From Aporrectodea caliginosa (taxonomy: Eukaryota > Annelida > Clitellata > Crassiclitellata > Lumbricidae), in the NCBI GenBank assembly GCA_020284085.1, contig JACEVL010000163.1:961261-1025260 (forward strand): a stretch of DNA of 64,000 bases. Direction: 5' to 3'. The stretch's first letter is position 1. Every line of letters starts with the position of its first letter. The translations under genes were made by a program, and so were the position numbers. The notes below the pieces were generated by a model. The model was not told where the DNA came from, made no database searches, and saw nothing but the letters and a program-made list of their open reading frames with translations. Shown piece by piece: positions 1 to 10,935 of this stretch.

Positions 1-116
1 TCTAATTGGCTGACATCACTGCCATCATCGACTGTGAGCCAGAGTGTCAGCCTTTTTTGGGCGCAAATTTCTGGGGCCTACTTAATGCTTTTCTGGTGAC
101 TGACGATGACTATGAG

Positions 117-117
<1 letters not shown>
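1..117 (+). repeat. First copy of a duplicated ~110 bp block
   Basis: This block matches 602-700 closely: both contain 'tctaattggc', 'catcgactgtg', 'gcaaatttctggg' and 'gatgactatgagg' in the same order. Each copy is followed by a microsatellite, (CAGA)n here and (GAT)n after the second. The layout suggests a ~600 bp tandem duplication in which different microsatellites expanded. No coding function is apparent. Confidence 0.7.
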
Positions 118-160
<43 letters not shown>

Positions 161-430
161 GACAGAGATGATGACAGATACAGAGACAGAGACAGAGAGA
201 CAGAGAAACAGAGAGACAGAGAGACAGAGACAGAGACAGACAGACAGACAGACAGAGACAGACAGAGAGATGACGACAGAGAGAGAGACAGAGAAACAGA
301 CAGACAGACAGACAGACAGACAGAAAGGCAAACAGACAGACAGAAAGACAAACAGAGACAGAGACAGACAGACACAGAGACGCTGAGACACAGACACAGA
401 GAGAGACAGAGACAGACAGACAGAGAGGCA
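118..430. repeat. (CAGA)n / (GAGACA)n microsatellite
   Basis: About 310 bp of interrupted CAGA and GAGACA units. It is open in several frames on both strands only because the repeat has no stop codons. I see no gene here. Confidence 0.95.
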
Positions 431-601
431 CTTGCTGTTGATGAATTTCTCATCCATTCGTCGAACCTCCTGCCTCCTGTCACTGCGATGTCACGGTCCA
501 GATGAAGCATGTCTCTGGGTCGAGCTGTCTCCCTCTCACTCTGTGTGTAGTCTCTCTGCTCTCTGCTTCCTTTCTCTCTGTGTCTGCAGCTATGTCTGCT
601 C

Positions 602-700
602 TTCTAATTGGCAGCCATCATCGACTGTGTCAGCCCTTTTTGAGTGCAAATTTCTGGGGGTCTACTTAATTCTGTCCGGTGACTAACGATGACTATGAGG
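602..700 (+). repeat. Second copy of the duplicated block
   Basis: Diverged direct copy of 1-117, with the same order of shared words and ending at 'gatgactatgagg'. The stretch 431-601 between the two microsatellites carries CT-rich low-complexity sequence and no recognisable gene. Confidence 0.7.
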
Positions 701-734
701 TTGTTGTCATCGTTGCTGTAGTTGCTGTTATCGC

Positions 735-735
735 C

Positions 736-769
<34 letters not shown>

Positions 770-957
770 ATGATGATTATGATTATGATGATGACGATGA
801 CGATGACGATGACGACGACGACGACGAAGACGACGGTGACGATGACGATGACGATGATGACGATGACGATGACGATGATGACGATGACGATGATGATGAT
901 GACGATGATGATGATTATGATGATTATGATGATGATGATGATTATGATTACGACGAC
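735..957. repeat. (GAT/GAC)n trinucleotide array
   Basis: Compound GAT/GAC array with TAT and GAA interruptions. Asp-rich, Met-rich or His-rich readings are artefacts of the repeat. Confidence 0.95.
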
Positions 958-988
958 GGCAATGTCTTGAAAAGAGTTTCTGACTGAC

Positions 989-1492
989 CTCTATACTTGG
1001 GTGCCTCTGGTGAGATGGAGCACCCAACGATCTCAGAGGTCGCTTGTACGGCGATCACCTTCTCATTGACTCCTAGCTTCTCCAGCTGCTGGTCGTGTCT
1101 AGTGATGGCCTGGTTCGTCTCTGTCATGTCCAACATGAGTCCAGCCAGTTTATTATCAACGCTCTTCCAGTAGGTCTTCTGAAGCATGAGGTCAGTCGTG
1201 TCCTCTACGATCCGGGTGAGGTTCAGGTCGACGCTTCGAAGTCCCTGGTCTACTCGGTCCAGTCCCTGGGTGGAGTTTTGCTCGAGGTCCCTGAGCTGGG
1301 ATTCGAGCTGGTCGATGCGAGCGTTCTGGAGGTCCCTGGCCGCCTTCAGCTGGTTGCTGATCGAGGTCGTCGATTGGATCTTCGATTCCAGCTCCTCCAT
1401 CTTCTGGAGCATTTCGTTAATGGCGCTCGAAGAACTGGTAACGTCATGGATCGCAGTTGCCGAGTTTCGTTTGAGCTGTGGCTTGGCGCTGC
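989..1492 (-). CDS. Internal exon of a secreted coiled-coil protein
   Basis: Read on the minus strand, this exon follows an acceptor (ctttctcag) at 1493-1494 and ends at a donor (GTCAGT) at 988-983. It is open throughout: 2 nt complete a codon, then 167 codons, then 1 nt left over. The translation is a long amphipathic coiled coil with regular heptads, for example RIDQLESQLRDLEQ, followed by TYWKSVDNKLAGLMLDMTETN. It ends in a short Cys-containing stretch (VGCSISPEAPKYR). The phase matches a donor at 3829 in the upstream exon, so both belong to one gene. Later exons should lie left of position 1. The architecture (leader, short Cys-containing head, coiled coil) resembles angiopoietin-like, fibrinogen-related or olfactomedin-type secreted proteins, but the diagnostic C-terminal domain is outside the window. 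Confidence 0.65.
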
Positions 1493-1537
1493 CTGAGAAA
1501 GAAGAGGACCGAGAATCAAGTATAAACTGGTTGAATG

Positions 1538-2455
1538 ACTGACTGACTAACTGACTGACTGACTCACTGACTGACTGAATGACTGGCTGGCTGTCTGGCT
1601 GGTTGGCTGACTGAGTAACTGACTGCAGGCTGACTGACTGACTGGCTGGCTGACTGACTGATTGACTTACTGACTGATTGACTTACTGACTGATTGACTT
1701 ACTGACTGATTGACTTACTGACTGATTGACTTACTGACTGGCTAACTGACTGCATGAATGAATGACTGGCTGGCTGTCTGGCTGGTTGGCTGACTGAGTG
1801 ACTGACTGCAGGCTGACTGACTGACTGGCTGGCTGACTGACTGATTGACTTACTGACTGATTGACTTACTGACTGATTGACTTACTGACTGGCTGACTGA
1901 CTTACTGACTGGCTGACTGACTGATTGACTTACTGACTGATTGACTTACTGACTGGCTGACTTACTGACTGGCTGACTGATTGACTGATTGACTGATTGG
2001 CTGACTGACTGATTGACTTACTGACTGATTGACTTACTGACTGATTGACTTACTGACTGGCTGACTTACTGACTGGCTGACTTACTGACTGGCTGACTGA
2101 TTGACTTATTGACCGATTGGCTGACTGGCTGATTGACTTACTGACTGATTGACTTACTGACTGATTGATTGACTTACTGACTGATTGACTTACTGACTGG
2201 CTGACTGACGGATTGACTTACTGACTGATTGACTTACTGACTGACTCGACTTACTGACTGGCTGACTGACTGATTGACTTACTGACTGATTGACTTACTG
2301 ACTGATTGACTTACTGACTGATTGACTTACTGACTGGCTGACTGACTGATTGACTTACTGACTGATTGACTTACTGACTGATTGACTTACTGACTGATTG
2401 ACTTACTGACTGATTGACTTACTGACTGGCTGACTGACTCACCCACTGACTCACT
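1538..2455. repeat. CTGA-derived 16-bp tandem array
   Basis: About 0.9 kb of tetranucleotide-derived repeats. The dominant unit is the 16-mer ttgacttactgactga, with ctgg and ctaa variants. It lies inside the intron between the two coiled-coil exons. Confidence 0.95.
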
Positions 2456-2488
2456 GAACGAACGACGAAAGAATGAAAGGAAGGAACG

Positions 2489-2543
2489 AACTAATTAATT
2501 AATTAATTAATTAATTAATTAATTAATTAATTAATTAATTAAT
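2489..2543. repeat. (AATT)n microsatellite
   Basis: Perfect AATT/TTAA run. The following unique stretch, 2544-2752, has a short minus-strand open frame with no clear splice sites. I do not call it a gene. Confidence 0.9.
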
Positions 2544-2752
2544 GACTGCCTTAACGAATTCGCAAACAGTGTATAGTCGCCAAATCCGTCGGCATCGACT
2601 CCGTCCATAGCGTTGCAATCAGGAGCAACTTTTCCCGAAGTTATTTAGAACTCCTGGATCAGATGTGGGGAACTTTTCAATGTGTATACGTGCCAAAATG
2701 GTCTCTAAATATTTGTAAAAAATAACCTCTCGTGCCCCTCAGAGCTTTGCAC

Positions 2753-3850
2753 AGGATATAAGGAAACCTAAAGCGAACCTAAAGGAAACCTAAAGCAAAC
2801 CTAGAGCAAACCAAAAGAGAACCTAGGGCAAACCCAAAGAGAACCTAGAGCAAACAGAAAGCGAACCTAAAGGAAACCTAAAGCGAACCTAGAGGAAACC
2901 TAAAGCGAACCTAGAGCAAACCATAAGAGAACCTAGGGCAAACCCAAAGAGAACCTAGAGCAAACAGAAAGCGAACCTAAAGGAAACCTAAAGCGAACCT
3001 AGAGCAAACCAAAAGAGAACCTAGGGCAAACCCAAAGAGAACCTAGAGCAAACAGAAAGCGAACCTAAAGGAAACCTAAAGCGAACCTAGAGCAAACCAA
3101 AAGAGAACCTAGGGCAAACCCAAAGAGAACCTAGAGCAAACAGAAAGCGAACCTAAAGGAAACCTAAAGCGAACCTAGAGGAAACCTAAAGCGAACCTAG
3201 AGGAAACCTAAAGCGAACCTAGAATAAACCTAAAACGAACCTAGAGGAAACCTAAAGCGAACCTAAAGGAAACCTAAAGCAAACCTAGAGCAAACCAAAA
3301 GAGAACATAGCTATAGGGCAAACCCAAAGAGAACCTAGAGCAAACAGAAAGCGAACCTAAAGGAAACCTAAAGCGAACCTAGAGCAAACCAAAAGAGAAC
3401 CAAGGGCAAACCCAAAGAGAACCTAGAGCAAACAGAAAGCGAACCTAAAGGAAACCTAAAGCGAACCTAGAGGAAACCTAAAGCGAACCTAGAGGAAACC
3501 TAAAGCGAACCTAGAATAAACCAAAAACGAACCTAGAGGAAACCTAAAGCGAACCTAAAGGAAACCTAAAGCAAACCTAGAGCAAACCAAAAGAGAACCT
3601 AGGGCAAACCCAAAGAGAACCTAGAGCAAACAGAAAGCGAACCTAAAGGAAACCTAAAGCGAACTTAGAGGAAACCTAAAGCGAACCTAGAGGAAACCTA
3701 AAGCGAACCTAGAATAAACCTAAAACGAACCTAGAGGAAACCTAAAGCGAACCTAGAGTAAACCTAAAGCGAACCTAGAGGAAACCTAAAGCGAACCTAA
3801 AGTAAACCAAAACTGAACATAGAGTAAACCTAAAGCGAACCTATTAGAGT
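2753..3850. repeat. 11-bp minisatellite with ~88-bp higher-order unit
   Basis: About 1.1 kb built of gaacctaaag/gaaacctaaagc-like 10-12-mers. They are arranged in a higher-order unit of roughly 88 bp that recurs at about 2995, 3083, 3377 and 3587. On the minus strand every unit contains TAG followed by GTTT or GTTC, which resembles a 5' splice donor. The array abuts, and partly includes, the end of the first coiled-coil exon. Confidence 0.9.
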
Positions 3851-4220
3851 AAACCTCATCCAACTGACCGTCATTAACGTAGCTGATGATAGCCTCTGGT
3901 CCTGTCGGTCGGGCGGTCGTCCCATTTCCGCCGGCGATAGGCGTCTGCAGCTGCAAGGGTCTGAGGGTGCTGCCCCCGATGAAGCCCTGCTGCGCTGGTC
4001 CCGTCTTAGTGTATTGGCCGACGACGTTTGGACAGAGGTTGGGATCGAACTCCTGAATGACGAGGGTGTAGTCGCACTTCTGTGCTTTCCTGCGGACGGT
4101 CTTTACGGTGGCTGCTGCAGATGAATCGGTGATGAAGATACTGAGAGATGAGATGCACAGGGCTAGCGTCAGATACAGCCGCTGTTGATGAGGTAGGGAG
4201 GCGGGTTTCCTTGGAAACAT
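3830..4220 (-). CDS. First coding exon of a secreted coiled-coil protein (signal peptide)
   Basis: The ATG is at 4220-4218 on the minus strand. After a basic start comes a hydrophobic segment at about residues 15-31 (LYLTLALCISSLSIFI) and a small-residue stretch SSAAA. This is consistent with a cleaved signal peptide, although a membrane anchor is possible. Next comes KCDYTLVIQEFDPNLCP, with two cysteines about 15 residues apart. A similar CxYT...C head precedes the coiled coil in angiopoietin and olfactomedin families. The exon runs into the minisatellite. A donor at 3829-3828 leaves one base, which matches the two-base start of the exon at 1492. Donors at 3854 and elsewhere are possible but do not fit that phase. 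Start and secretion are well supported; the exact end is not. Confidence 0.6.
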
Positions 4221-4289
4221 GTCGACGATGAAGTTTATGGACTAATGAGTGGATGGATGAAATACCTTGAATAGAAATTACATTACTGT

Positions 4290-4640
4290 AATCTAGTACA
4301 TTGTGCTATAGTACAAAGTTTAGTGTAGGACGAAGTGTAATGTTGTGCAGTTCAAAGTGAAGTGTACTGCAATTGAAAGGGAAGTGTATTGTAGTTCAAA
4401 GTATAGTGCATTGTAGTTCAAACTTCAAAGTATAGTGCATTGTATAGTTCAAAGTGTAGTGCAGTTCAAAGTGAAGCATATTGTAGCTCAAAGTGTTCAT
4501 AGAGTGAAGTATACTTTGGTTCAATGTGGTGTATTGCAGTTCAGAGTGTATACTATAGTTCAAAGTGACGTACAGTGTAGTTCAAAGTAAAGTGTATTGC
4601 AATTCAAAGTGTATTGCAGTGTATACTATAGTCTATTCTG
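4290..4640. repeat. Imperfect ~20-bp 'gttcaaagtgtagtgta' tandem repeats
   Basis: Degenerate repeats of agtgta, ttgtagttcaaagt and similar words, upstream of the coiled-coil gene. No motif beyond the repetition is visible. Confidence 0.8.
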
Positions 4641-4888
4641 GTCTAGTTTGATAAAAAATATCTAGCATATCCCAATCCCATCCCATCTAGCCCAGGCAAG
4701 TCTTGTCCTCCCTCATCTAGTCTAGCCTAAAGAATCTAGTCTAAATTGTTTAGTCTAAATAGTCTAAATATAGTCTACTTTAAATAGTCTAGTATGGACT
4801 AACGTAATCCGATTTAGTCCGATGATGATTTTAATGACGATAATGAAAACTACGACGACGACAACGACGGTAACGATGATGTACAATC

Positions 4889-4890
4889 AT

Positions 4891-4926
<36 letters not shown>

Positions 4927-4934
4927 TGTCATCG

Positions 4935-5002
<68 letters not shown>

Positions 5003-5004
5003 GT
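4889..5004. repeat. (CAT)n array
   Basis: Nearly perfect CAT repeat with a few CGT and TGT interruptions. Flanking 4641-4888 is AT-rich, with tagtcta-type degenerate repeats. Confidence 0.95.
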
Positions 5005-5104
5005 CGTCATCAAACTAATCCAACAGAATCTAAATCCAATCTTACTTCTCGTTCATTAAAATCTAATCTGGCAAATCTAATTTCAAATCCAATCGACTTT
5101 AACT

Positions 5105-6140
5105 AAAGCAATCGAAATCACTGAATACTTAGAAGAGCGCAATTGAGACAGTCGTAATAAAAATCACCAGACCTGTTTTGATCCCTTCCTAAATGAGGTT
5201 GGCAACTAAGTTCTTTGAGTCTGCTCCATTAAACACGTCTAAGCTTTCTTTGATGTAGCCTACTGAGCTCAAACGAAGCGATTCAGAGCCAGATGTTCGT
5301 TGAAGTTGTCATCTACAGACCTAAAGATCAGACATTTCTGTCAACTAAAAGGGAAAATCCACTCCTGCCTCCGCTAAAGGACCTTTGAACGTCGGTTAGA
5401 AACTCTTCAGGTTTCGTAAAACAACCTTTGACCTCCCAAAACGTCCTTCAACTTGCACGTAACCGGTTAAAACTCCGTAAGAACCGCTTAAAAACTTCGC
5501 AAAAACCCGTTTCGATTCCGCCTAAGCACCTTTCAGAAACCCATGAAACTCCGCAACAATCCTTCGCCGATAAACCCCTCAAACTTTCACACACATCCTA
5601 GAGGGCTCCGCAAAATCCCCCAACGCGTCCAGCAAACGTTTGAGAATCTCCTTCTCTACCTTCTCTTCAGAAGAAGAAGAAGCAGCACGTACAAGTCTGA
5701 CGTGCAACTAATCCACAGCTCGGCAGAGATCAATCGTAAAATGCACGGGCAAGTTATTGTTGCATCGCAGGATGTATTCCACGCGGGCTCTGCAGACCGC
5801 TTCCCTGCGTACAGACCCTGCAAGAGAGGCCTGGGTGAGCGCAGGGGAGGCATGGCTGGCGGGCGGGCGGACGGAGGGACCGGCTGGGATAGAAGGCCTG
5901 TTGAGAGATAGGCTCTGCGGGGGTTGGCATTAAATTCGGGGTTATCGGAAGGAGTTCGTGCCTTGCGATTAACTGGAACCATTTGGAAGGGGAAATAGCC
6001 GGCGGTTCCTTAAGAATGCTGGCGACAAAGGCTTTGACAAGTAATGTCTGATGTTGGGGAAGAAACTTGTCTAGACAGAGCTGTCTCAACGCCTGGTGTC
6101 TAGTAGTAACAACAATGTCGATGCGTGTTTGCATGTATGG
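5105..6140. other. Unique spacer upstream of the coiled-coil gene
   Basis: From 5340 to 5640 there are weak ~30-bp repeats of the type aaaactccgtaagaacc. From 5780 to 5920 the sequence becomes GC-rich with several CpGs, which could be a promoter or 5' UTR for the minus-strand coiled-coil gene. No exon with good borders was recognised. Confidence 0.3.
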
Positions 6141-6660
6141 TGATGGATGGATGGATGGATGGATGGATGGATGGATGGATGGATGGATGGATGGATGGAT
6201 GGATGGATGGATGTATGGATGGTATGGATGTATGAATGGATAGATGTATGGATGGTATGGATGTATGAATGGATGGATGGATGGATGGATGGATTGTATG
6301 TATGTATGTGGATGTATGTATGTATAAATGTATTAATGATGGATGGATGGACGATGGATGGATGTGGATGGATATATGGTATGATATGTATGGATGGACG
6401 ATATGATATGTATGTAGATATGTATGTAGATGTATATGCTGGATTTCTATCCATGCATGTGCATATGGATATGTATTCATGTATGTGCGCATGTATGCAT
6501 CTATTATGTATTCATGTATGTATGTATGTACTATGTATGCCCTATGTACTTATGTATGCATCTATTTGTGTTTTGTATGTATGTACTATGTAGGCCCTAT
6601 GTATTTAAGTGTGTATGTATGTATCCATGCTTGCCTGCATATGTGTAAAATTGCGTATGT
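6141..6660. repeat. (GGAT)n grading into (TATG)n
   Basis: A pure GGAT tract (6141-6215) passes into mixed GGAT/TATG and then TATG-type repeats up to about 6660. Open frames here, such as WMDG repeats, are artefacts. Confidence 0.9.
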
Positions 6661-6667
6661 ATGTATG

Positions 6668-7145
6668 TGTTAATTAACAGTTGCCGGTCCCTCCATCTGG
6701 AACTCTCTCTCCACTTCCTTCTCACGTTCACAACTCTCTTAACGAGACCATCTTTCAGTCTACGCTGAAGACTTCCATCTTCCAATCTGTTTACACGGCT
6801 GTGTATTTCCCGGCTTCAATGTGCACTTCGGCACTTTGTAAGGCGAAGGGCATCACCAAATAACAGTTGCATTGCATAGTGTTTCAGAGTGCTCTATTGT
6901 ATTGAAATCAGAATCATTCACGCAGATGCCTTTTTCCCAACCAACATTTTACGCCCTAGTTTCTTAGGTCAGGCCACATAACTTTATTTTAACCTTCCTG
7001 ACAAAGACTCACGAAATTTTATATCTCGTATGTTATTCCTGAACTCTTACTAAGCTATTACTTCATAGTATACTGTCTAGTTTTTTTTCTATGAACACCT
7101 ACAGCGTTATGTCTCTTGTCAACACAATAAACGAATATATGTATC
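6668..7145 (+). mobile_element. 3' end of a CR1/L2-type LINE
   Basis: With one frame change, 6668-6800 translates to a segment like GPSIWNSLSTSF followed by STLKTSIFQSVY. This matches the C-terminal end of CR1/L2-group LINE reverse transcriptases (WNSLP...LKT.LF..Y). The AT-rich 3' tail, 6900-7140, ends in aacacaataaacgaata and is about 85% similar by eye to 53430-53645. It is a 5'-truncated, degenerate copy. Confidence 0.55.
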
Positions 7146-7460
7146 GAATTGTACTGCATTGCGTTGTATTGTATTGTTTCGCGTTGTATTATATTATATT
7201 GTATTTTATTGTATATACTCTTAGCAGACGTATACCTTCTAAGAGCGCGGCGTCTGTACGTTGAGTTAAAAGCAGTGGTTCTGAGACAGATTAGAAATCA
7301 TCTGACCCACTTACAGCCAATCTTCTTCTCTTAAGAGATCTGTTGGTGCCACTGTTGTGTTTACACCAAACGCTCTTTGGGTGGCACCTGTACAGGGTAA
7401 TACAGATCAGTTGCAAGCAGCGCTTTTTCAAAGGTGTTGAAATGCCCTACATAAAACTGA

Positions 7461-7643
7461 GGTGCACGATAGCGTAGTGGTTAGCGTGCTGTACTATCAA
7501 TCGAGAGGTGAGAGGTTCAAATCCCGGCCAGGGCAGAAATGTGGTTCAAGATTTCTGCTCCATCTAGCCAACTCAGCTATTGTGAGTAAACTGACATACG
7601 CTGTCGTTGGGAAGATGAGACGGCGAAGGAAAGGACTGGTCAC
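7461..7643 (+). mobile_element. SINE-A copy, left half (tRNA-derived head)
   Basis: The head resembles tRNA-Asp: an A-box region (tagcgtagtggttagcg), then tactatcaatcgagag, then a B box (ggttcaaatcc). The body follows: cagaaat, tttctgctcc, ctgtcgttgggaagatgagacggcgaaggaaaggactgg. It stops at 7643, where a DNA transposon is inserted, and resumes at 9757. Other copies lie at 13545, 18262, 22160, 38885, 41480, 44430, 52690 and 53809. Confidence 0.75.
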
Positions 7644-9756
7644 TAGGGTGGATCGAAACTATAGGCTAACAAATCTTTTCTTAAATAACTAAATTTAATA
7701 GTGGGCAAAAGTTGCCCTAATGCACAGTAAAAATTTGGTAATTATAGTGCACACTTGACAAAGGAAGACTGTGAAGTTTGCTATATGGGGCCTTTATGTG
7801 CATAGGCAATATTATGGATTTGTGAATCATCAGACGTGACAACAAACATCTCGTATTACATGTAACGTATTAACAAATCATAAAATACATTTTTATTCAT
7901 AACTCAAATGCACAAATGTTAATTTGCTACACGATAATCAGATTTTGTATTAAACATTGGCCTTATCAATCGAGATTCTAGCCGGGATTGGATAAAGCCA
8001 TCTCGCGATTATGCGATTACCGCTGCTGGCGATTTAGTAACTAACTTTTGCTATGGGTGGTTCACCGCTTGTTACAAGTAGCTTCACATGTTCCTCCGAA
8101 GTGTCAGTCGTCAGCGGCGGTTCCGTTATGTGTAAGTTTTGCCAACGTCCAAGTGGTAACACCTGAGTTCTGGTAAATTGTCGCATACTGATGTTTGTCG
8201 ACGAACATGCCTTAAGAATGCGACAAATTCCGAATTCGCGTACGTGATGATGAAATGCACAAATGCATTCCGCTGTATAACAGGATCGATAATACGTTTC
8301 TGTTCAACTGTAAGATAACGGGACAGATGGACTGCAGAACGGGAGCAAAACTCTTGTTTTGGGGCCGTCCTGGCAGTGGCTGCCACTCGTGCTAAGTTGG
8401 CTTCTGTGTTCACGAATTCCTCGTTTCTAGTTCTATACAAGCGTATTCTTAAGCCACCACGTTGACCCAAATCTTAATAACTCTAACATTATTGCATTTT
8501 TTCCTTTATAGTAGCCTTTGTGTTATGCAAGCTGTGTCTTCCTGCTTGATCAATAAACGAATATATCATCATGATCATGTCTTGCACCATCTTTACACGA
8601 CGGCTTAGCCTTGATACTGAACCACCTTAACTTGTAACTGTGTGCAAACGAGTTAATTCAATAAACGAATACACCACAATTGTACGAAGTACGCTGCAAG
8701 AATCTCCAAGTTGGCTGATGGTTCAGCTGTTGTGATAATTACAGGCCTTCTAACGGAAAAGTCGATTCGCAGTTGTAAGCCACCTTGATTGATTCAATTT
8801 TCAACGGGTTTGTTCAGGTAAGTCATGGCTGTCCTGTGGGCAGTGACTTTCGGAAACAACGTTGGTTATTTCCTACAGATTTTTCTGGTCTGTACTGAGT
8901 TCCTTTATGTTGATATAGGCCTATGGCAAGTCAGCATTTATTTTGATATAGTTTGTCACCGGTAACTGTTCACATGCTGATAATCGTATACCAAGCGGAC
9001 CGGAAAGTGCACACAGACCAGAATGTTGTTCCATCAAGACTCTGCAGTAAGTGTCCCAGAGGGAGTTCATTACCACGAAGCATGCAGATAAGTCACTGTA
9101 AGTTTTTTTCAGTTCTTGTTCTAACAACGTAACGACTTCTCCAACTCTTCCCCCGTTGACATTGTTGCCGTCGCATCCAACTGTAACCAACTTTCGATAG
9201 ATATGTAGTTTTCACTCAGGTACTCAACAACGCTCGATTTCAAGCATTCAGCTGAACCACCTTTGGATGTAGGCCTAACATGGACAAGTTATGCCGAGCC
9301 TGCTTCCCTGCTCAATGACAAATGGTGCTCTATAAAATGTCGCAATGAAAGCGTGCGCCTTCTTTTCTAATGATCTTAGTTTTGTCTTTTCGCTCGTCAC
9401 AGAATAGATAAAAAAACAAAAAATAGGCCTAAATAGCATCGATATAAAAGTAGTAGAATGCACCAAGTGCTAGCCAGATATTATTCTAATGGATCTAGAT
9501 TCTAGATTATACCAACTGTCACACGATGCAACAATTTCAAGTAGCCTAATGAACAGAACTTAAGCTTAATTAAAAACTGCCCGCGAACCGTTCCTTTGTG
9601 CTATTCGAGCGCAGACGATTTTTGATCTCGTTGGGGACCCTCAAGATGTTGTCAAAATTTAAAATAATTTTACACAGTAATTAACGTATACTAAAGGCAA
9701 CTTTTGCTCACTATTAATATCTGATACGAAAGAAAAAATATTTTCGATCCACCCAA
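7644..9756 (-). mobile_element. DNA transposon with TIRs and 8-bp TSD, inserted in SINE-A
   Basis: The ends are inverted repeats. The left end begins TAGGGTGGATCGAAA and the right end, read backwards, begins TTGGGTGGATCGAAA (14 of 15 match). Subterminal inverted repeats at 7695-7716 and 9696-9717 differ at one of 22 positions. The element is flanked by CTGGTCAC on both sides (7636-7643 and 9757-9764), and outside these the SINE is continuous. The 8-bp duplication and T-A-G-G-G end fit the hAT superfamily, although P or another 8-bp-TSD group is possible. Inside on the minus strand is a broken transposase-like ORF. Length is 2113 bp. Confidence 0.85.
8120..9265 (-). pseudogene. Degenerate transposon protein inside the 7644-9756 element
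   Basis: Reading minus strand from 9265 to 8120 in shifting frames gives a chain of recognisable blocks: VGCDGNNVNGG, SGPLGIRLSACEQLPV, LSTDQKNL followed by a stop, LNQSRWLTTANRLFR, EPSANLEILAAYF, KAKPSCKDGA, and YLTVEQKRIIDPVIQRNAF. These are hallmark blocks of a multicopy, uncharacterised invertebrate ORF family. I recognise it by CDG..VN.G, SRWLTTANR and DPVIQRNA and take it to be transposon-encoded. Several in-frame stops and at least two frame changes show this copy is dead. No DDE residues were assigned. Confidence 0.65.
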
Positions 9757-9840
9757 CTGGTCACCCACCCTCATATGCCGAGGCTAAGAAAATGAAGTCG
9801 CTGCTTCAGAGTGGGACTGTTCTTCTTTTGTGTTATGCTG
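9757..9840 (+). mobile_element. SINE-A copy, right half
   Basis: This continues the SINE broken at 7643: cacccaccctcatatgccgaggctaag, aaaatgaagtcgct, then ggactgttcttctttt. The first eight bases are the right-hand copy of the target duplication. Confidence 0.75.
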
Positions 9841-10235
9841 CTATGTTAGATGGTTGGATGGACACTACTTGGGTGTGCACTGGTGCACTGTGCATTTTGA
9901 ATTAATGCACATGTGGATTGAGAATTCTTGCACTGACGAATTCTGCAGTGTGAATTAATGCAGCAGTGAATTGTTCAGTTTTATTTAACGCACAGGTGAA
10001 GTATAGTGAATTATTCGCCTGTGAATCGTCAATTAATGCACTGACTAATTGTGCAATTGTTGAAGAAAGCCCTTGTTGTGAGTTGTCTCGTTGAGGCGTG
10101 GAAGAGGAAGATAAGTGGCGGGTTTTTTCTTTCGGCTGTGGGGGGAAACGCAGAGGATCGAGGGTCTGTGGAATATCAAGTCTCCGCTTCTTCCATACAG
10201 ATGTTTGCTCCAATTCCTTTCAAGCAACCGGCACC

Positions 10236-10266
<31 letters not shown>

Positions 10267-10583
10267 GCCTTAGCCAAGGAGGTCTTAATATTAAGACCTA
10301 CTTGCCCTAGAGCAGATGCTAAGGATGCATAGACGTTGGTGTTTATTTATCTGACTGTCTCATCCGATGTCTGCCTGTGTGTCTGTCTGTCTGCCTGATA
10401 TGTATATATAATTTTATATATATATATATATGTAGGTATGTCTGGTAGAAAGACAGTATGGTATGGTATGTATAAATGTTTAGAACCGCTTCAGAGGCGT
10501 GTTATTAAGCAGCTATCAAGACCTGTGCCCTACTTACAAACAGATGCGTTAAAAGAGTACATAGGCTGTTTTTGTAGGTGCTC
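9841..10583. other. Spacer without recognised gene
   Basis: Contains degenerate gaattaatgcac repeats (9895-10050), a small (GAGACA)n tract near 10244 and a (TA)n tract near 10400-10435. Short open frames here have no splice or family support. Confidence 0.4.
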
Positions 10584-10935
10584 AGAGGTACTTAAGAGTG
10601 CTCAGAGGTACTCAGAGATACTTGAAGGCACTTAAATGTACTAAAAGGCACTCAAATGTACTGAAAGGGACTCAAATGTACTGAAAGGTACTCAATTGTA
10701 CTGAAAGGTGCTCAAATGTACTAAAAGGTACTGAAATGTACTAAAAGGTACTCAAATATACTAAAAGGCACTCAAATGTACTGAAAGGTACTCAATTGTA
10801 CTGAAAGGTACTCAAATGTACTAAAAGGTACTCAAAAGTACTAAAAGGCACTCAAATGTTCTCAGAAGTACTCGAGTGTACTCAAAGGTACTCAAAGGGA
10901 CTAAAATGTACTCAAATGTACTCAAAAGTGCCCAC
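10584..10935. repeat. ~20-bp tandem repeat (ggtactcaaatgtactaaaa)
   Basis: About 17 diverged copies of a 20-mer made of two related 10-mers. Flanks up to 11215 show no gene. Confidence 0.9.

Noticed and set aside
6..510. Long open frames on both strands through the CAGA array
   Set aside because: Stop-free tetranucleotide repeat; no start context, splice sites or conserved sequence.
679..987. Asp-rich 102-residue frame
   Set aside because: Direct reading of a GAT/GAC microsatellite.
2753..3850. Interstitial telomeric repeat (CCTAAA-like)
   Set aside because: Units are 10-12 bp with gaac/gaaac spacers and an ~88-bp higher order, not a pure telomeric hexamer.
4822..5106. His-rich and Met-rich frames
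   Set aside because: (CAT)n repeat artefact.
7461..7535. Functional tRNA gene
   Set aside because: A and B boxes are present, but the arms do not pair into a good cloverleaf and the same sequence recurs as a SINE head elsewhere.
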